Below are positions 37,401-50,694 of a stretch of 64,000 nucleotides of DNA, piece after piece. Made by a program: the position numbers and the translations under genes. The stretch's first letter is position 1; each line of letters begins with the position of its first letter. The DNA lies in contig NC_051087.1 in NCBI RefSeq assembly GCF_901709675.1, forward strand, positions 12,151,384-12,215,383, given 5' to 3'. This DNA comes from Syngnathus acus. Its lineage: Eukaryota; Chordata; Actinopteri; Syngnathiformes; Syngnathidae. The notes under the pieces are model-generated. The model was not told the DNA's origin. It made no database searches and saw nothing but the letters and a program-made list of their open reading frames with translations.

Positions 37401-40400
37401 CATCCAGTAAAAATGAGAAATTACTGCACAAGAAGTATGGAACGTAAGGGAAAAACAATAAGTTCATTCCCACAAACTATTATTGAATGCAGATTTCTGC
37501 TATCTTGTGGTCTCTCACTTGTCCCTCAGTTGGCTTCCGATTCCACTCTGGCCACTGACGACTGATGAATTCAAAGGTGAAATCAGTGAGCAGTGAAAAG
37601 CCTATCTGTCTGGCTGGCTCGCCTTCATTTCCGCACCAGAGCAGCTGCTCACCAACTATCACCAACCATTTAAAGCGATGCCCCCAATACAACACACTGC
37701 ATAGTGACGGGGTCAGTGAGCTATTGGATGATTGATGGCTGAGAGAGAGGTGGAGCGGAAGCAAGACTGATGGAAAAGGACTCTCTGTGAAACTAAACGG
37801 CAGACGTTTCAGGTAGCTGAGACTTGACATTCACCACTTATTAATGTCAGTGTAATCTATGCAGCTCCAAAATTTCCAGCTCAGAGAAAATGTGAATTTA
37901 TGTTACATTTGAGAACCAGTTATATGGAAACAATGGATTGGCAAAAACAAAATTTCCGCTTCCACCACTCCTTCACCGCAACCCTCCGAAAAATGTTACA
38001 TCATACTCTATTGTTAAATAGCAAATCACAATGGAACAAAAAAACTGCGATAAATACTGGCAATGCATGTCTGGATTGAGTGAAAACATATTTGTGCATC
38101 ATTATAGTTTGAAGTTTCACATCAACATCATTGATTCATTGCTCATCTTCTCAACAAATCACATACTTTCTTGCCGGGAATAAAATAGCACAGGTCCTCT
38201 GATGCAAATGAGTACGAGTGGGTGTGATGCATTAGGCCTGATGTAGTATCTGTGGGAAAATCGCAAGCAATATAAGCCACCACCACTCATGTTGATCTAC
38301 TCCGCTCCAACACGCCCATTACAGCTTATGAATGGCACAGGAGCCGAGGCATTACTGCAGTGAATAGCCCGCAGGTTGGGGCTTCTTTATAGTGAGCCAA
38401 TATATGTGTATGTTTGTGCGAGAGGGGAGCTGAGCATTTGCCAAGTAGGAACTGTTGCATTTTGCAAAGATACTAGCAATCGTGATGGCAGAAAAAAAGC
38501 CGGCGCAAGAATACAGTGATGCAAAGGGGATCTCAGGGGAGTAGCGTGGAATGCAAGCAAATAAGCATGCATGCAAGGATAACAACACTTGGGCTACTGA
38601 TGGGATGTCAGCTCACAGATGAGAGGTTGATTCTACAGATTAGCAAGGGATCATCTCAGAGCTTGACACTGTGAGATGCATTCAGTATTTCCGTGGAGGA
38701 TAAAATGAGCATACAGCATATGTGGGTGTTTTATACTAGAAGATACTGTAGCTATGAAAATAACTTGTACTGTAGCTCAACAGAATCACCACAAGTTCAG
38801 TTTTAGAAAAGCTGCATGCTTGTAAAAATAAGCCTTTATCTATTTGTGGTTTTTGGTTATATTTTATCTGGGTCTGGACATGGGGCATGAGCCTAAGTAG
38901 CAATGACCTTGTCTGTCATGATCCATTTGTCCCCCATTTTCTGAACAAAATGGCGATACTTAAAACTCCTCCGAACTGAAGCAGGGCTATACTCCCAAGT
39001 GGTAAGAAGTAATGAACAAGCTTTCCATCTGACAACCTTGGCTTCAAATTCTTCGCTGTGAGTTGCTCTAAAGATGATCCACAAATAACAAAGACATAAG
39101 ATCCTTTAGGCCATAGAGATAGTGAGCAGAAATGGTCACAATTAGAGCTCTTGACAGAGCCCAAAGAGCTGAGATACTTCTCCTCTCTACAGGGACCCAT
39201 AGTAGTGAGATCTGAATCCCATCCCCATGAAGCACGCTTTCACAGACTACTGGAAAGGACTTAGTTGGTGGCTCTTTAAAAAAGCATAGTACATGGCTTG
39301 TTGGGAAAATTCACAATTACCCGAGTGGAGTGTTGTACAACCACAATGAAAATCACATTGTGCCTCCTGGATCTAAGGATCGACTAACTCATCTGCAACA
39401 CTTGTGAAAAGACTTTTTCCTCTAGGGAGCCTGAGGACTTTGATGCCTTATGAAGAGGAAAACACAGAGTCTCAAAATGTAGTACCATCAGAATTAATAT
39501 GCTCAAGAGGAGCTTTATCTAATGTACCTGGAGCATTATTGACATACATCAACACGAGCCATTTCTGACACAAATTGTCCTAAATGGAACGTGAGCAAAC
39601 AACTATTGTCTCATTCTGCTCAGACATGTTGGTAATAAGCCTGCACTCTGCTTGATATTTTGATCACTTGTCTATGAGTAATCTCTTTATAGTCACAGAT
39701 GATGAGTGTCCTTGAACAAGGCACCTAAATAGCCTACTGCTCCAGTGAATCACCAAAAGTGCTCTCATGCTCGCTCATTAAAATGGGTTGGGTGGAGAGG
39801 TTACATTTCTGGTATGTCTTTATATGACACATGGCCTTGAAAATGACTTGTGATACACACATAATAGAACAAGGACTTGGTCTACCCTATCCCTTTATTT
39901 ATTGGGGGGGAGCGTATCTGACCATTATGTTTCTTATCAGTTGCATAATTTCATGAAGCTATCAAAGTAATGTGTCCTGAAATCTTGAGCATGGCTTTCC
40001 GGCATGTTCCACTGTCTCTGTGTATCTGGTACACAATCCACACAATCAGTCAAACAAATATAGTTATAAACACTTCAAATTAAATTAATGTAGCCAAACT
40101 GTAAATTGATTAGATTTTTGTACACTTCAAACAAAATAACAAAATAATATGGCTTTCATTCAAGTGTTGATTTGATTTCTTCTGCCGTAAAGGAATTGTA
40201 TAAAAGACCGATGACTACGAAATACGTACCTGAAATCATTTCTGTCAATTAGCCAGAACAAAGTGGTGCAACCTTGGATACACCATGTGCATTGAACATC
40301 ATGCTCATCATATGTGATAATGGGGTATTATGAGAAGAAAAAGTAAGAGACAACTTAGTGCTGAAACAAAGTTAAACACCCACTCATTGCACTTGATAGC

Positions 40401-42400
40401 AAGCCAACCTTTCACTTTCTAGAAGTCAACACTAAGACTACTCTGACTGCTGGAGGCCTAGGTCATACTGCAGAAACCCCAGCACACAATTCAAGTGGGT
40501 AAACTAATAAGCGCTGCAAGAAGAACACTGACTATAGAAAATATTATATAAGCCTGGAGTTTCATTGCCAGATTGAACAGCAACACAAAAAAACACAATT
40601 TGGGGGAATACAGCATTTGGTGGTATGAGATAAAATAAGGTTGTTGTGAATGTAGTTCAAACGTTGGTTCCATGTTGTGAATAAGACGTGTGCTTTCACT
40701 TGTATGGCGCTTTTATGCCTTTCATTCTCAAAGGCTTAAGACTGTTTCCTCATTCACCGACTGATGACGCAACATCTGGAGCAACTGGGGATTCAGTATC
40801 TGGCTCAAAGACACTTTGTCACAATGCCCCATGATGGGTTTGGAAACGACCACTCTACCCTCTACCCTGAGCCATGCCACCCCATAAACCAGGGGTCACC
40901 TCAAGGGTGGCAATCCAGTCTGCTTTAGGTCCAGCCCTACTAGAACACACCAGAAAAAAGCAGAAATGTAGTCATGCCATATCCAACTTGGTGAATTCAC
41001 TTCTAAATACTTTTTAGATCAGAGGAATATGAAGGTCAATTATATAAGAACCAAGCAGGCATTGCTGCTACAAGTGAAGTAGCTTTGACTCAATTCTCTT
41101 AAGTGTCATCTCTTTGTGCTGTGCAATCATGGGACACTTCAACTGGTCTCAATACAGTTGGAAACATCGTACATTATTTATGCACGTTTAAGATCAATTC
41201 GATTCTTCATCTCAACCAGTTATTGATGATAACCGCCATCTTGCATCATAGACAGTATAATCCAAATGACTCTACAAAGTAAAGGAAGTTGCGGCTATGC
41301 ATTATTTATCATGAAGGGCTGTGGCACATAAACAAGCTCAAGCTCAGCTGAGTTCGGTGCAGTGGAAGTGGCGCGACGATGTATACATACGAGGGAGAAC
41401 CATGCAAATCAAGATAAATGAACATTTCAACAAGTTTTGTGAATCAAACCCAGTAAGCTTAGTTAATTGAGCGTCCAAACGGCGGGGTCAAATCCCACAT
41501 TGGGTAGTTGGTTCTGGGATATGGTTAAGTAGTAGTATGGAACATGTTTTTGTGGGCAATAAAAGGCCTAGTGTTGACAGAGAGAGCTGCCACTAGTGAC
41601 CATCCACCTGAATCCAATGCCAACAGATGGACTCAAGTGTCCCTTGACCTATTTGAATGCAGTTGTTTGTAACTTTACATAGAAGCCAATGTTATACAAT
41701 ATGGAAAAAAAAAACCTTAATCTTACTAGACATCTGGTTTTTCTTTTTCCCTGAAATATTTCTAACTTTTAATGAATCACCAACAAGGAATCTCAGAGGC
41801 ATCAGCAGAGGAATCAGCAGAGGCAGGAATTTCATTAGGATCTAAAGCCTCCAGTCAGCGTCAGAGCCTTCCGTGAGCATGAATCCTCCTCCTGATGAAG
41901 CTCAGCATTCCTGCTGACTGAAGCATCTTATAGACGGAAGTAGTCTGTTGGAAGTGAGGGTGAAAGTCCTAAGACTTCACATAAAAGCCACTCAATGAAA
42001 GCAAAATCTAACATCTCCTTTGCCTCGTTCAAGCCTGAAAGGCCCTTATTACAATGGATTTGCTTCAATTGATTTGTCTTTAGTGGCCTCAGGGAACAGA
42101 GGGCCCATAGATTTCTGGTTTACGGCAAACATGTGAAAGGGTCTCAGCGCATGGTTGCATAAAGGCTTCAGCTTGTCACTTGAGCAAATATTTGGCTGTC
42201 ATTCTTGTATGACAAGTAGCTCATGTGCACCCAAACGGATGAGCTTCACTACACATTTTCAGATCTGACAGGCTTGGTTATCCCAAATACCGTAGAAAAC
42301 TAAAATACAATACAAAAAGTCAGTCTAATTGGACAAAGAGCACAAATAAAGTTTGTCAGAGTAGTGGAGATATGTAGATTTTTTACCTGTATCAAGCTCT
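34490..42400. other. long intergenic stretch, no gene recognised
   Basis: About 8 kb without clear repeats or coding exons. Short degraded repeat-like pieces occur near 39705-39770 and 40690-40890 (AACAAGGCACC, AAAGACACTTTGTCACAATG). Frames on the minus strand at 38893-39200 and 37480-37830 have no recognisable motifs. Confidence 0.5.
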
Positions 42401-42407
42401 AAATGAT

Positions 42408-42458
42408 GTCACTTTTTTTTAGTGTATTGTGTTAGAGCAATACACTAAAAAAAGTGAC
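42408..42458. repeat. near-perfect 21/22-bp inverted repeat (hairpin)
   Basis: GTCACT(T)nAGTGTATTG at 42408-42429 is the complement of CAATACACT(A)nGTGAC at 42438-42458, with an 8-base loop TGTTAGAG. Only the homopolymer length differs (8 T versus 7 A). Confidence 0.95.
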
Positions 42459-43003
42459 AGATACACACAACTCTGACCAGTGTGATACACACACACGCAC
42501 ACACACGCAAATCCAAAAACCAGTGCATCAAGATATCCAATATTTCTCTGTGGGGTATGATCTATCGAAGTAAATTTCCCCATGAGGCCAAAAACAATGA
42601 CATCAAACTTTTGTTCATTAGCATTTGCAAAATTACAAATAATTCTGCATCATGAGCACGGTTTACATGCAGACTTTGTTTTATTGCGATTGAAGGCCTC
42701 TAGTCTATTGCTTGCAATCTGGTGTTTAATTGGAACAGACAATTTACGGTCATGTGGTATGCGCAGAGCTACAGACAATACATGATTTATCAGAATGGAA
42801 GTGAGTCGTCTAGTGAGCACAGCAGTTGTCTTTCACACTTGAATAGCTTGATAAAATCAAGTTACAAGTATTTACAAGCTCTGCCGTCACACACCTGCTC
42901 CATTTGGAAGCTGCCATATTTTTAAGTGTGTAAACGATCAGCCTGGCTATTACAGATGAAGCGTCTATATGACTTCTGAAGTGGCAAAAGGAATACTGTA
43001 TAC

Positions 43004-43745
43004 CAGTGGTTCCCAAAGTGGGCGGTACCGCCCCCCTGGGGGCGGTGGAAAGATCTGGGGGGGCGGTGAGGAAGAAAGGGGCGGTAGGGGGGCGGTAGGG
43101 GGGCGGCAGTCGATTTGTACACAACACGCCGCTCTGGCCCAGTCAGATCCGACAGCATAGACTACATAGACTACAAAGCAAAAGCTCAGGTTTGTAATTT
43201 CAAGCTTGTAATGTTCAGAATTTTATCTTATAATAAAACCGCATTCTGGCGGTCAACATCATCTTGAGTTCAAGTCAACATGAAATTGGGGACTCGCCAG
43301 AACGCGCCGTGTTGTGTTGTGTTGAGCTGGTTAGGGCAGTGGTCCCCAACCACCGGGCCGCGGACCGGTACCGGTCCGTGGGTCACTTGTACCCGGGCCG
43401 CCAAGCCGCACAGAATGTTTTTTTTATCGACGATCAATTAATTCAGGTCAAGACACTCGTCCCGGTCACGTGACATGTTCCCCAGTCGAGCCCGCAAAGC
43501 TAATATGTGGCGACAGGCTAACTAACCAGGCAGTTAAAACTGCTAAAAAATAAATTGGTTTACTAAATACTAATTGGGTTTTATTTGTGAAATACACATT
43601 TGTGTTTAACCTTTCTCTTTTCAAATTGCAGCAAACCAAATATCAAGAAAGAGGTGTTTGTTTCCATATGTGCCTTGGGGGGGGCGCTAGGAATTCACTG
43701 GGGAGCCAAAGGGGGCGCCAGCCTGCAAAAGTTTGGGAACCACTG
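43004..43745. mobile_element. hAT element, CAGTGGTTCCCAAA ends, 742 bp, with a nested hAT end
   Basis: Left end CAGTGGTTCCCAAAGTG and right end TTTGGGAACCACTG, flanked by a perfect 8-bp duplication CTGTATAC (42996-43003 and 43746-43753). The interior starts with G-rich CCGCCCCCCTGGGGGCGGTG. At 43337 a second hAT-like end, CAGTGGTCCCCAACC followed by CGGGCCGCGGACCGGTACCG, begins inside it; its own right end was not found. No transposase is encoded. Confidence 0.9.
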
Positions 43746-43917
43746 CTGTATACCATCCCTAAGAATCCAAATTCAATTCTATTCGGATTTGGCCTGTTTG
43801 TTCCAGTTGACATTTTTATTCAGTTTGAGTATTGGTTTCTGTTTTTTTTTTTTTTTTTTAATTCTAATTGAGAACAAGACTAAATAGATGTGTTGCAAAA
43901 TCATTGACTAGTTATGT

Positions 43918-44163
43918 CCGTCTTTTCCGCACTATAAGGCGCACCTAAAAACCTCCAATTTTCTCAAAAGCCGACAGTGCGCCTTATAATCAGGTGCGCC
44001 TTATATATGGACCAATATTGAGCCACTACAGCAGGCGTGTCCAAAGTCCGGCCCACGGGCCAAGTGTATACGTATATCTTATATATGGACAAAGTTTTAA
44101 AATGGGCCATTCATTGAAGGTGCGCCTTATAATCCGGTGGGCCTTATAGTGCAGAAAATACGG
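43918..44163. mobile_element. TA-type MITE with TTTTCCGCACTATAAGGCGC ends, 246 bp, disrupted
   Basis: Left end TTTTCCGCACTATAAGGCGC pairs with CCTTATAGTGCAGAAAATACGG on the right. The tandem GCGCCTTATAATC motifs are typical of this widespread family. The interior carries a foreign piece at about 44032-44070 beginning CAGGCGTGTCCAAAGTCC, which looks like the end of a hAT element. Confidence 0.8.
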
Positions 44164-44164
44164 T

Positions 44165-47100
44165 ACTAACTTTATGCCAAGTGTTCTGTCAAACAGCTAA
44201 GTTGTACTATTGCTTGATACTTACAAAATGGAAGCAAGCCACACTGAATTAAGTGAAAGGCATGGCTCATCAATACACTGCATGGTAGCACTTTGGGGTA
44301 GAGCTTGCACTGATTGCAAAGCACTTAACACAACGACGCTTAAGACAACAACGTTATCAGTGTGCATCCATCTTGGTTATTATATCTTTTTTTTTGTCAG
44401 GGTGCCAGCCAGATGAAATTTAGCATCTGAGGTGTTCATGTATATCGAAACCAACCGCTCCACTTCTCCATGTACGTGGATGTTAGATTTGCTTTTTGTG
44501 CAGTCATATTTCAGATTCTTTGTGCTGCCATGTCACCTACTGTAATCTACTCAGGGCCTTCAATATTATTTTTGAACTACTATGTTAGCAATGGGATTAT
44601 TTGTTTTATTAATCAGAATTCAAATTTGCCTCCGAGTCCTCTGATCGGTTAGTCGAGGCAAGTCAAGTTTCACGAGCAAAACCCATCTGTAGTATTCTGC
44701 ACATATTAATAATACATGTAATATTCAGAATCTCAGGTGAGTATGATGTACAGACGGGGGACAGGTACTGGGAATTAAACATTAATGAGCTTTCCACACA
44801 CAAAAAAGTGTTGATTGATTTTTGGGGGATTGATTTTTTTTATATTATCTCAAACAAACTTGGCATTAAATAAATTGATTGATTTTGAGCTGCTGCGGAT
44901 GATGTACATGGTAGTGTTGTGGGCAATCATATTGTTTTGATCTATAGCATAATTGATTGACCATTTTTCAACCATGAGGGACATTTCGCCCTACGGTTTT
45001 AGAAAAAGATTTTTTTACGAGGACCAAAATCGTAGTACAGATTTAACTGGCCTTAGTTATCACTGTGTAAAAGTATCCAAAGAAATTAAATATGAGCTGT
45101 ATAACGAATTCTGCAAATAATAGTATAATAACAAGAACGCATCAGCTTTATATGGCAATCTGTAGAAATTGGGATCATTTCCTAGTGAGGTGGTTCAGAA
45201 AATGGATGGATGCATATATTTTTAAATCCATATTGTCTACGCAGCTCTTCTATAGGATCAGATTCCAATGTGCAGGTATGCCTAATGAGATGATTGGTGA
45301 GTGTATTGTAGCCACAGTTTGACATGATCCACCAACAGAGGATCAGGTCACAGGAGAGGCTGAGAGCATGATGAAAAAAAACTGGCGAGTGACGATTCAA
45401 TTGATTTATTGCTCTCTGAGTCTATCGATTGCTTTGAGTCACAGATTTCCTGCCGCAGGATACTCTGAACGCAGTGGTATGCTGCCGAGATCTATGGGGT
45501 GACTCAATCTTTCCAACAGTGGGGTGCACAAAGATGTCATTTACAGTTATCAAGCAGTAAACGTGGCAGAACTGTTAACAGTCTAAGCGGAAATGACAGG
45601 GATGTCGATTTGACATTTAAGATGATAGCGTTTAGCATTTTTTTTTCTTTTCAATACGGATTGCAAGCACCTTCATTGAGCCCACTAAACCTGAGGATCA
45701 ACTTCTTTACTATGGCATAATTTCTGCTTGTTTATTGCACTGAAAGGTATTAGGGTACCACTTTGTTGTATGCACTTCTATTCGAGCTCCCTGTCACCCA
45801 TCCCATTCCTGGGGTTTGAAGATTGTTCTTGTCATGGCTGAGGGGTTCACATGGCTATGGTGAATATTTGTCCGACAATAATGCAGCGTTGATGAAAAAT
45901 GAGGCAGGTGGTGGCAATTTATCAATCCCTGCGTGGCGCATGGCGGCGCTCTGGCAGAGGGAGCTGAGACAAAATGCAAAATCCTGAGTTTTTGTGCACG
46001 ATGAAAATTGATGCCATTTCTCCGCTGCTGTATCAGAACAACAGAAGCAGAGCGAGAAGAGAAGAGAAGAGAAGAGAAGAGAAGAGAAGAGAAGAGAAGA
46101 GAAGAGAAGAGAAGAGAAGAGAAGAGAAGAGAAGAGAAGAGAAGAGAGCAAAAGCCGAGATGGAAAAGGACTTCAACGGTTGGCACAATATCATTAAAAA
46201 GAAAAAGAAAAATTAATACAATTAAATGTATAATAAAGCACAAATTAATTTTCAACTGTGACTCAACTTGATGCCTTCAACTTTGAAAGAGACATCCGGG
46301 AAATACAATAGAGGATCAATAATCAAGAAGCACGAAAAAAAGACATCAAAATGTCTATTAATGATTCTTTAATTAAGAAAAAATCATCCTTGGCTTAATA
46401 TTATCCTTTGCTGATTCAACATGACTCCATCTGCTCGACAAAGACCACAATGTGCCAGTGAACATTTCACGGCCAAATAAGGGAAGAGTTGCACAAAACA
46501 AGAAAGAGCTGATCAATTTACATAAAGCACAAAAATATTGTGATAAAGAGGTACCAGTAAACTAGGAAAACACGAGCTCACAATGGTAAACCAAATACGA
46601 TTAAATGAGAAAAAAGACTCAAACTAATCAACTATTAACCCCAATCATACTACGCTTGTACAGAAAGATAAAGAAAATGAATCTAAAATATGCATATACC
46701 GTTATGTATTTTGACATGTATTACACTCACCACTAGCAACTGAGTAATAGTTTAGCAGCAAACAACCACAGTTGCAAAACTGTAATCCTCAGATGAGTGC
46801 AGCGAATGTGAGGTGGGACATGCATTTTATCAAATGGATTTGTTTTTGAAGTCATCATCCATCCATCATAATCCATCATAGTCTGAAAAATTGTGGGACA
46901 CCATGTTACCAACAGAATTGTGTTCCTTAATTGCAGTAAATGTCTCAGGAGGAACAATAACAAGGGGATTTGAGGCTGGACTGACACTGTCATTCATATG
47001 ATTGACAATTTCTAATTTTTGCTCTCAAGTAACACAACTTGGGTATGAGGGAAGGCAGAGAAAATAAACCAAAATACAAGCAAGCATATTCCTTCAGATC

Positions 47101-47419
47101 AGAGTCAAACCTCTTCCAAATGTGAAATTGGCTAGGTGCCAATGCAATGCAAAAAAACAGCAACCAAAAGTCTTAGCTCCAGTGAAAATCGCTGAGCATT
47201 AAATAAGAGTAAAAAACAGTGGCGCACTCTGCACCTGCTATAAACTAAGTAGCCAAAGATGCTAATTTAACAAATTATTTCTCAGTGTGGGGGCGTGGAA
47301 CTGACTAACGCACGTCGTGTGTTTGTGCAAACAGAAATAAACAAGTTGAACAATCATCACGTCTTCTGTCACTAGTTTTAACACAACACAGTCGAATGGA
47401 GCTCCACCAGCACCCTTAA
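44165..47419. other. intergenic stretch, no gene recognised
   Basis: AT-rich DNA with the (AGAAG)n array and short ATGGATGGATGC SINE-tail scraps (45195-45215). Nothing coding was supported. Confidence 0.5.
46054..46147. repeat. (AGAAG)n pentanucleotide microsatellite
   Basis: About 18 nearly perfect AGAAG units. The open frames here on both strands are translations of the repeat. Confidence 0.97.
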
Positions 47420-47505
47420 AGTGCTGAATTAAAAACAACCCAATCTGGGTTAAAAATTGGACCGACCCAAGAGGTTGGGTCAATTTTACCCCACTTCTAA
47501 GATGA
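47420..47505. mobile_element. MITE-like fragment (AACCCAATCTGGGTT / GACCCAAGAGGTTGGGTC)
   Basis: Two adjacent short palindromes, CAACCCAATCTGGGTT and GACCCAAGAGGTTGGGTC, as in a repeat family common in fish genomes. It is short and the ends are unclear. Confidence 0.4.
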
Positions 47506-47810
47506 CCTTGGCGTCTTCTCAAATGATGTATGATTGGTTCGGAATAAGGAAGTGAGAGATAATTGTAGTACAATGCAGACAAAGAACATGGGCATCATTT
47601 TGCTAAAATTATTTAGTATAGTTTGCTAAAAAAATAGGTGGCCGTAGTTTTTGAGAACCATAATTTCAACCATGCAACCTTTTTTGACCATACCCCCTAA
47701 ATAAATGAGCCGATAATCATGTGAAACTTGAACCAGAATTGAAATCGTTAAAATTCAAATAATCTGTAAATAAAAGCAAAATTCCCAGTACAAACTAGTT
47801 CATGGGGTGC

Positions 47811-48135
47811 ACGACATAGCTCAGTGGCCTAGTGGTAGAGTGTCCGCCCTGAGACTGGAAGGTTGTGGGTTCAAACCCCGGCCGGGTCATACCAAAGACT
47901 ATAAAAATGGGACCCATTGCCTCCCTGCTTGGCACTCAGCATTAAGGGTTGGAATTGGGGGGTTAGATCACAAGTGATTCCCGAGCGTGGCACCGCTGCT
48001 GCTCACTGCTCCCCTCTCCCCCAGGGGATGGATTAAAATCACACGGGGATGGGTTAAATGCAGAGGACAAATTTCACCACACCCAGGTGTGTGTGTGACG
48101 ATCATTGGGACTTTAACTTTTTTTTTTTTTTTTAA
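47811..48135 (+). mobile_element. tRNA-derived SINE of a second family, poly-T end
   Basis: The head carries a box A-like TAGCTCAGTGGCCTAGTGG and a box B GGTTCAAACCC (47868-47878). It is followed by CATACCAAAGACTATAAAAA, GCCTCCCTGCTTGGCACTCA, CAGAGGACAAATTTCACCAC and TTTAACTTTTT. It is not a functional tRNA gene: no acceptor stem closes. Near full length. Confidence 0.85.
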
Positions 48136-50624
48136 CATCCTCAGTGACGGTTCTTTAGCTACACAATGTCCATTTGTCACTGGTGGGAAATTCATTCAAT
48201 CAATCCCACTCACCAACTGATGCAGCAAGTAACATTATGGATTACAGTGGATAATACTGACAGTGAACAGCGCCTCTGGCATGTGCCCTTGTACCACCAT
48301 AACTTTTTAATGAAAGCAGCGACTCCCAACAGAGCCAATCGGTCCAACCTTGAGCTGATTGCCTTAACAACATCTTCCTTGACATTTTGGAAATGCTTTT
48401 GGAAAGGGCACTGAAATTTGTATAACAGCATGGAGTTGATTGGAACAATTTCTACATTTGGAGACACACACATCCATGATACTTGAGCTGATAAAAATGT
48501 AACTTTTAAACTCACCTAACTCAACTCACAATGAAACTTTATATGCTTAAAAACAGCTGTCACAATGTGCGCTACATGAAATTGGACTCAACAGAAAAAT
48601 AATATAACTAATAACGATGAATAGAAATAAAAATGAAGTAACAAATAAACAGAAGGTTTGAATTCCCTGGTGACCATGAAGGCGCTGGGATTCTGAAATT
48701 ATAATATCACAATCACATCGTTTATATGCGGTCAATAACGCTTTAATATATTGGCAGTATTCGTGTTTTCAAAGTCCATGTAAACATGTGCAGAATCCAG
48801 AATATGCCATTAAATGTGTTTTTAAAATTCCAAATAAAACCCAAATCTCGGCTTGTAAACGCGATTCAGTTATCTCCTTCTAACAATGGATGCTCTTGCT
48901 CTATTCGCAAGGAATTTTGAACTTGCTGCATGGTAACGGATGTTTCTATCACTTTTAATTTAACAATACACAAGACAATATTTCTGTAGCGAAGCCATGC
49001 CAAAGTAATGACCTTGTTTCACAGCTGAGCTGTGTGATTTATGAGCAAGAAAAGTATTAATCACAAATGTTTTGACTGATGTTGAAATAATGATCGATAA
49101 ACAATCATGATTATTGATTCCAAACCTTTATTCGATGTCAAAACTTTAAATATAATATATTAAGTTTAAATATAACTTAAAAGAACAACCATAAAATAAA
49201 CAAATACAAAAATCATGTTTTATGATGATTGCAATAAAATATCTAAAAAATAATTCCTTCTGTGCATGGTTTGGCCTCTCAGGGGCAGTGTGCCGCATGA
49301 TAGAGATACAATAAAGAAGATAAAGAGCAGAAGAAGAAAGTGAGTATTCAGAGAGTAAAACTGCGTTAAGGCCGAGAGGAACGTGCAATAGTCTTGATAA
49401 GATAAAGAGCATAAGAAGAAAGTGGCTATTCAGAAAGTAAATCTGCGTTAAGGCCGAGAAGAACGTGCAATAGTCTTGCTAACTCAGCACAAAGCCTCTT
49501 CGGATTGTTGGATTGAGTGATCAAAGAAAAGAGCACACTCAGAGGATTCACTGCGTCAGGGAGATCCTGAGAAGATGACCGCAGATGTCCCATTGAGTTT
49601 GCCAGAGGGCTGCACTGAGGTGCACCGGCCGATACTGTGCACGTTTGATATTTCTTAAGCTACAGCACAGTGTATAGTACTTTTCAATCCAAAAAAAACA
49701 TGCTGGGGTGTCAGTTGAAGGTCGAGTAGTTCTAGCTTTTCAATATTTTGATGTTCTATTTGTTCTTATTGTTATGTCACATACCACACTTCTCATTCAA
49801 TCTCAATTTCTCAAGGTGATTCTTTGCAAAGCATCAATCTTCCATCACTCTGACTTCCACAAAGACCTAAGGTGGACACAATCCCTTTTTTGTCCACCCA
49901 CTTTCTTTTTGTGGAAGGTAATAAATACTAGCTGAAGGAACACTGCCTGGGTGAGCATTGGGCACTTACACATTCACAGAAAGGCATCATGATTTGAAAC
50001 TGCATGAACAAGTCTCGGCTGACATTTTCTGTGGAATCGATTCTTTCCAAATTGTGCCGACACACAGTAGCCAAGATGTTTGGTCATCTGTCATGAAAAA
50101 AGCTCAGTTTGGCAGCAAGCTACAGACAGTTGGTGAAAAGGATTCTTTTGCTGCTGCAGTGAATAATAGCATACTTTGGTGACCACACGCTTCCACAATA
50201 AGTTTAAAAACATGATTCCCTCAGTGGGATCATGAGCTTGGAAATGGAAGCAAGTCTGTGTTGGTGATATATGACTTTAATTTCACTGGTTTCAAATTAC
50301 TCTGACCGCAGTCTAATAAGAAATGTAAACACTTCTGGCAAATGTAGAAGCAAAAGCTGAGTTTTTCAGAGTGTTTATTCTCCTCTAGGTTACATGGGTT
50401 AAAATGAAATGGCAACTTTGATGAGAATGATTACGTTTGCCAACAACGCTGACAGGATACAATTATTTTCAGTTTGCTCAATGAGTCATATGCTGTCGCT
50501 TTATGATATATAGAGACAAATTCGCTCTCCCTAATTGGATGTCAAAACATGAGCGTGCACGTCAGACTTAAAAAAAAAAAAAAACGTGTGGTATGTACAT
50601 ATGTAAATATGTGATGTCACCCAC
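48136..50624. other. sequence downstream of the last endov exon seen, terminal exon not found
   Basis: Must contain, or lie before, the missing 3' end of endov on the minus strand. Several TTTATT (minus-strand AATAAA) sites occur, for example near 49127, but no phase-matched exon could be singled out. It also holds the 82-bp tandem duplication. Confidence 0.4.
49319..49482. repeat. 82-bp tandem duplication
   Basis: Units 49319-49400 and 49401-49482, each from GATAAAGAGC through GCGTTAAGGCCGAGA to CAATAGTCTTG, differ at about six positions. Confidence 0.95.
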
Positions 50625-50694
50625 CTCGTTCTGTGCTTCCTGTCTCTGCAGTAGGGAAGTGAGCACGGAGGTACTCTCTGGAGCGATAGTCAGC
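50625..50694 (-). CDS. endov: endov exon ([14 protein letters not shown]..)
   Basis: A 70-nt exon with a strong acceptor (TTTTCTTTCCCAG) and donor GTGGGT. It encodes 23 residues beginning with AD, the conserved acidic position after PEPIRQ, and continuing RSREYLR as in vertebrate ENDOV. It leaves phase 1. It is separated from the preceding exon by 11,701 bp. Confidence 0.88.

Noticed and set aside
38893-39200. Minus-strand frames of 63 and 94 residues with no repeats
   Set aside because: No recognisable domain, no splice-consistent neighbours and two overlapping frames of similar length, so chance is likelier.
45794-46271. Long frames on both strands across the AGAAG array
   Set aside because: A 5-base repeat is open in several frames by nature; nothing coding outside it.
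47811-47885. tRNA gene suggested by A- and B-box motifs
   Set aside because: The cloverleaf does not close and the sequence continues as a known SINE-type body; treated as a SINE head.
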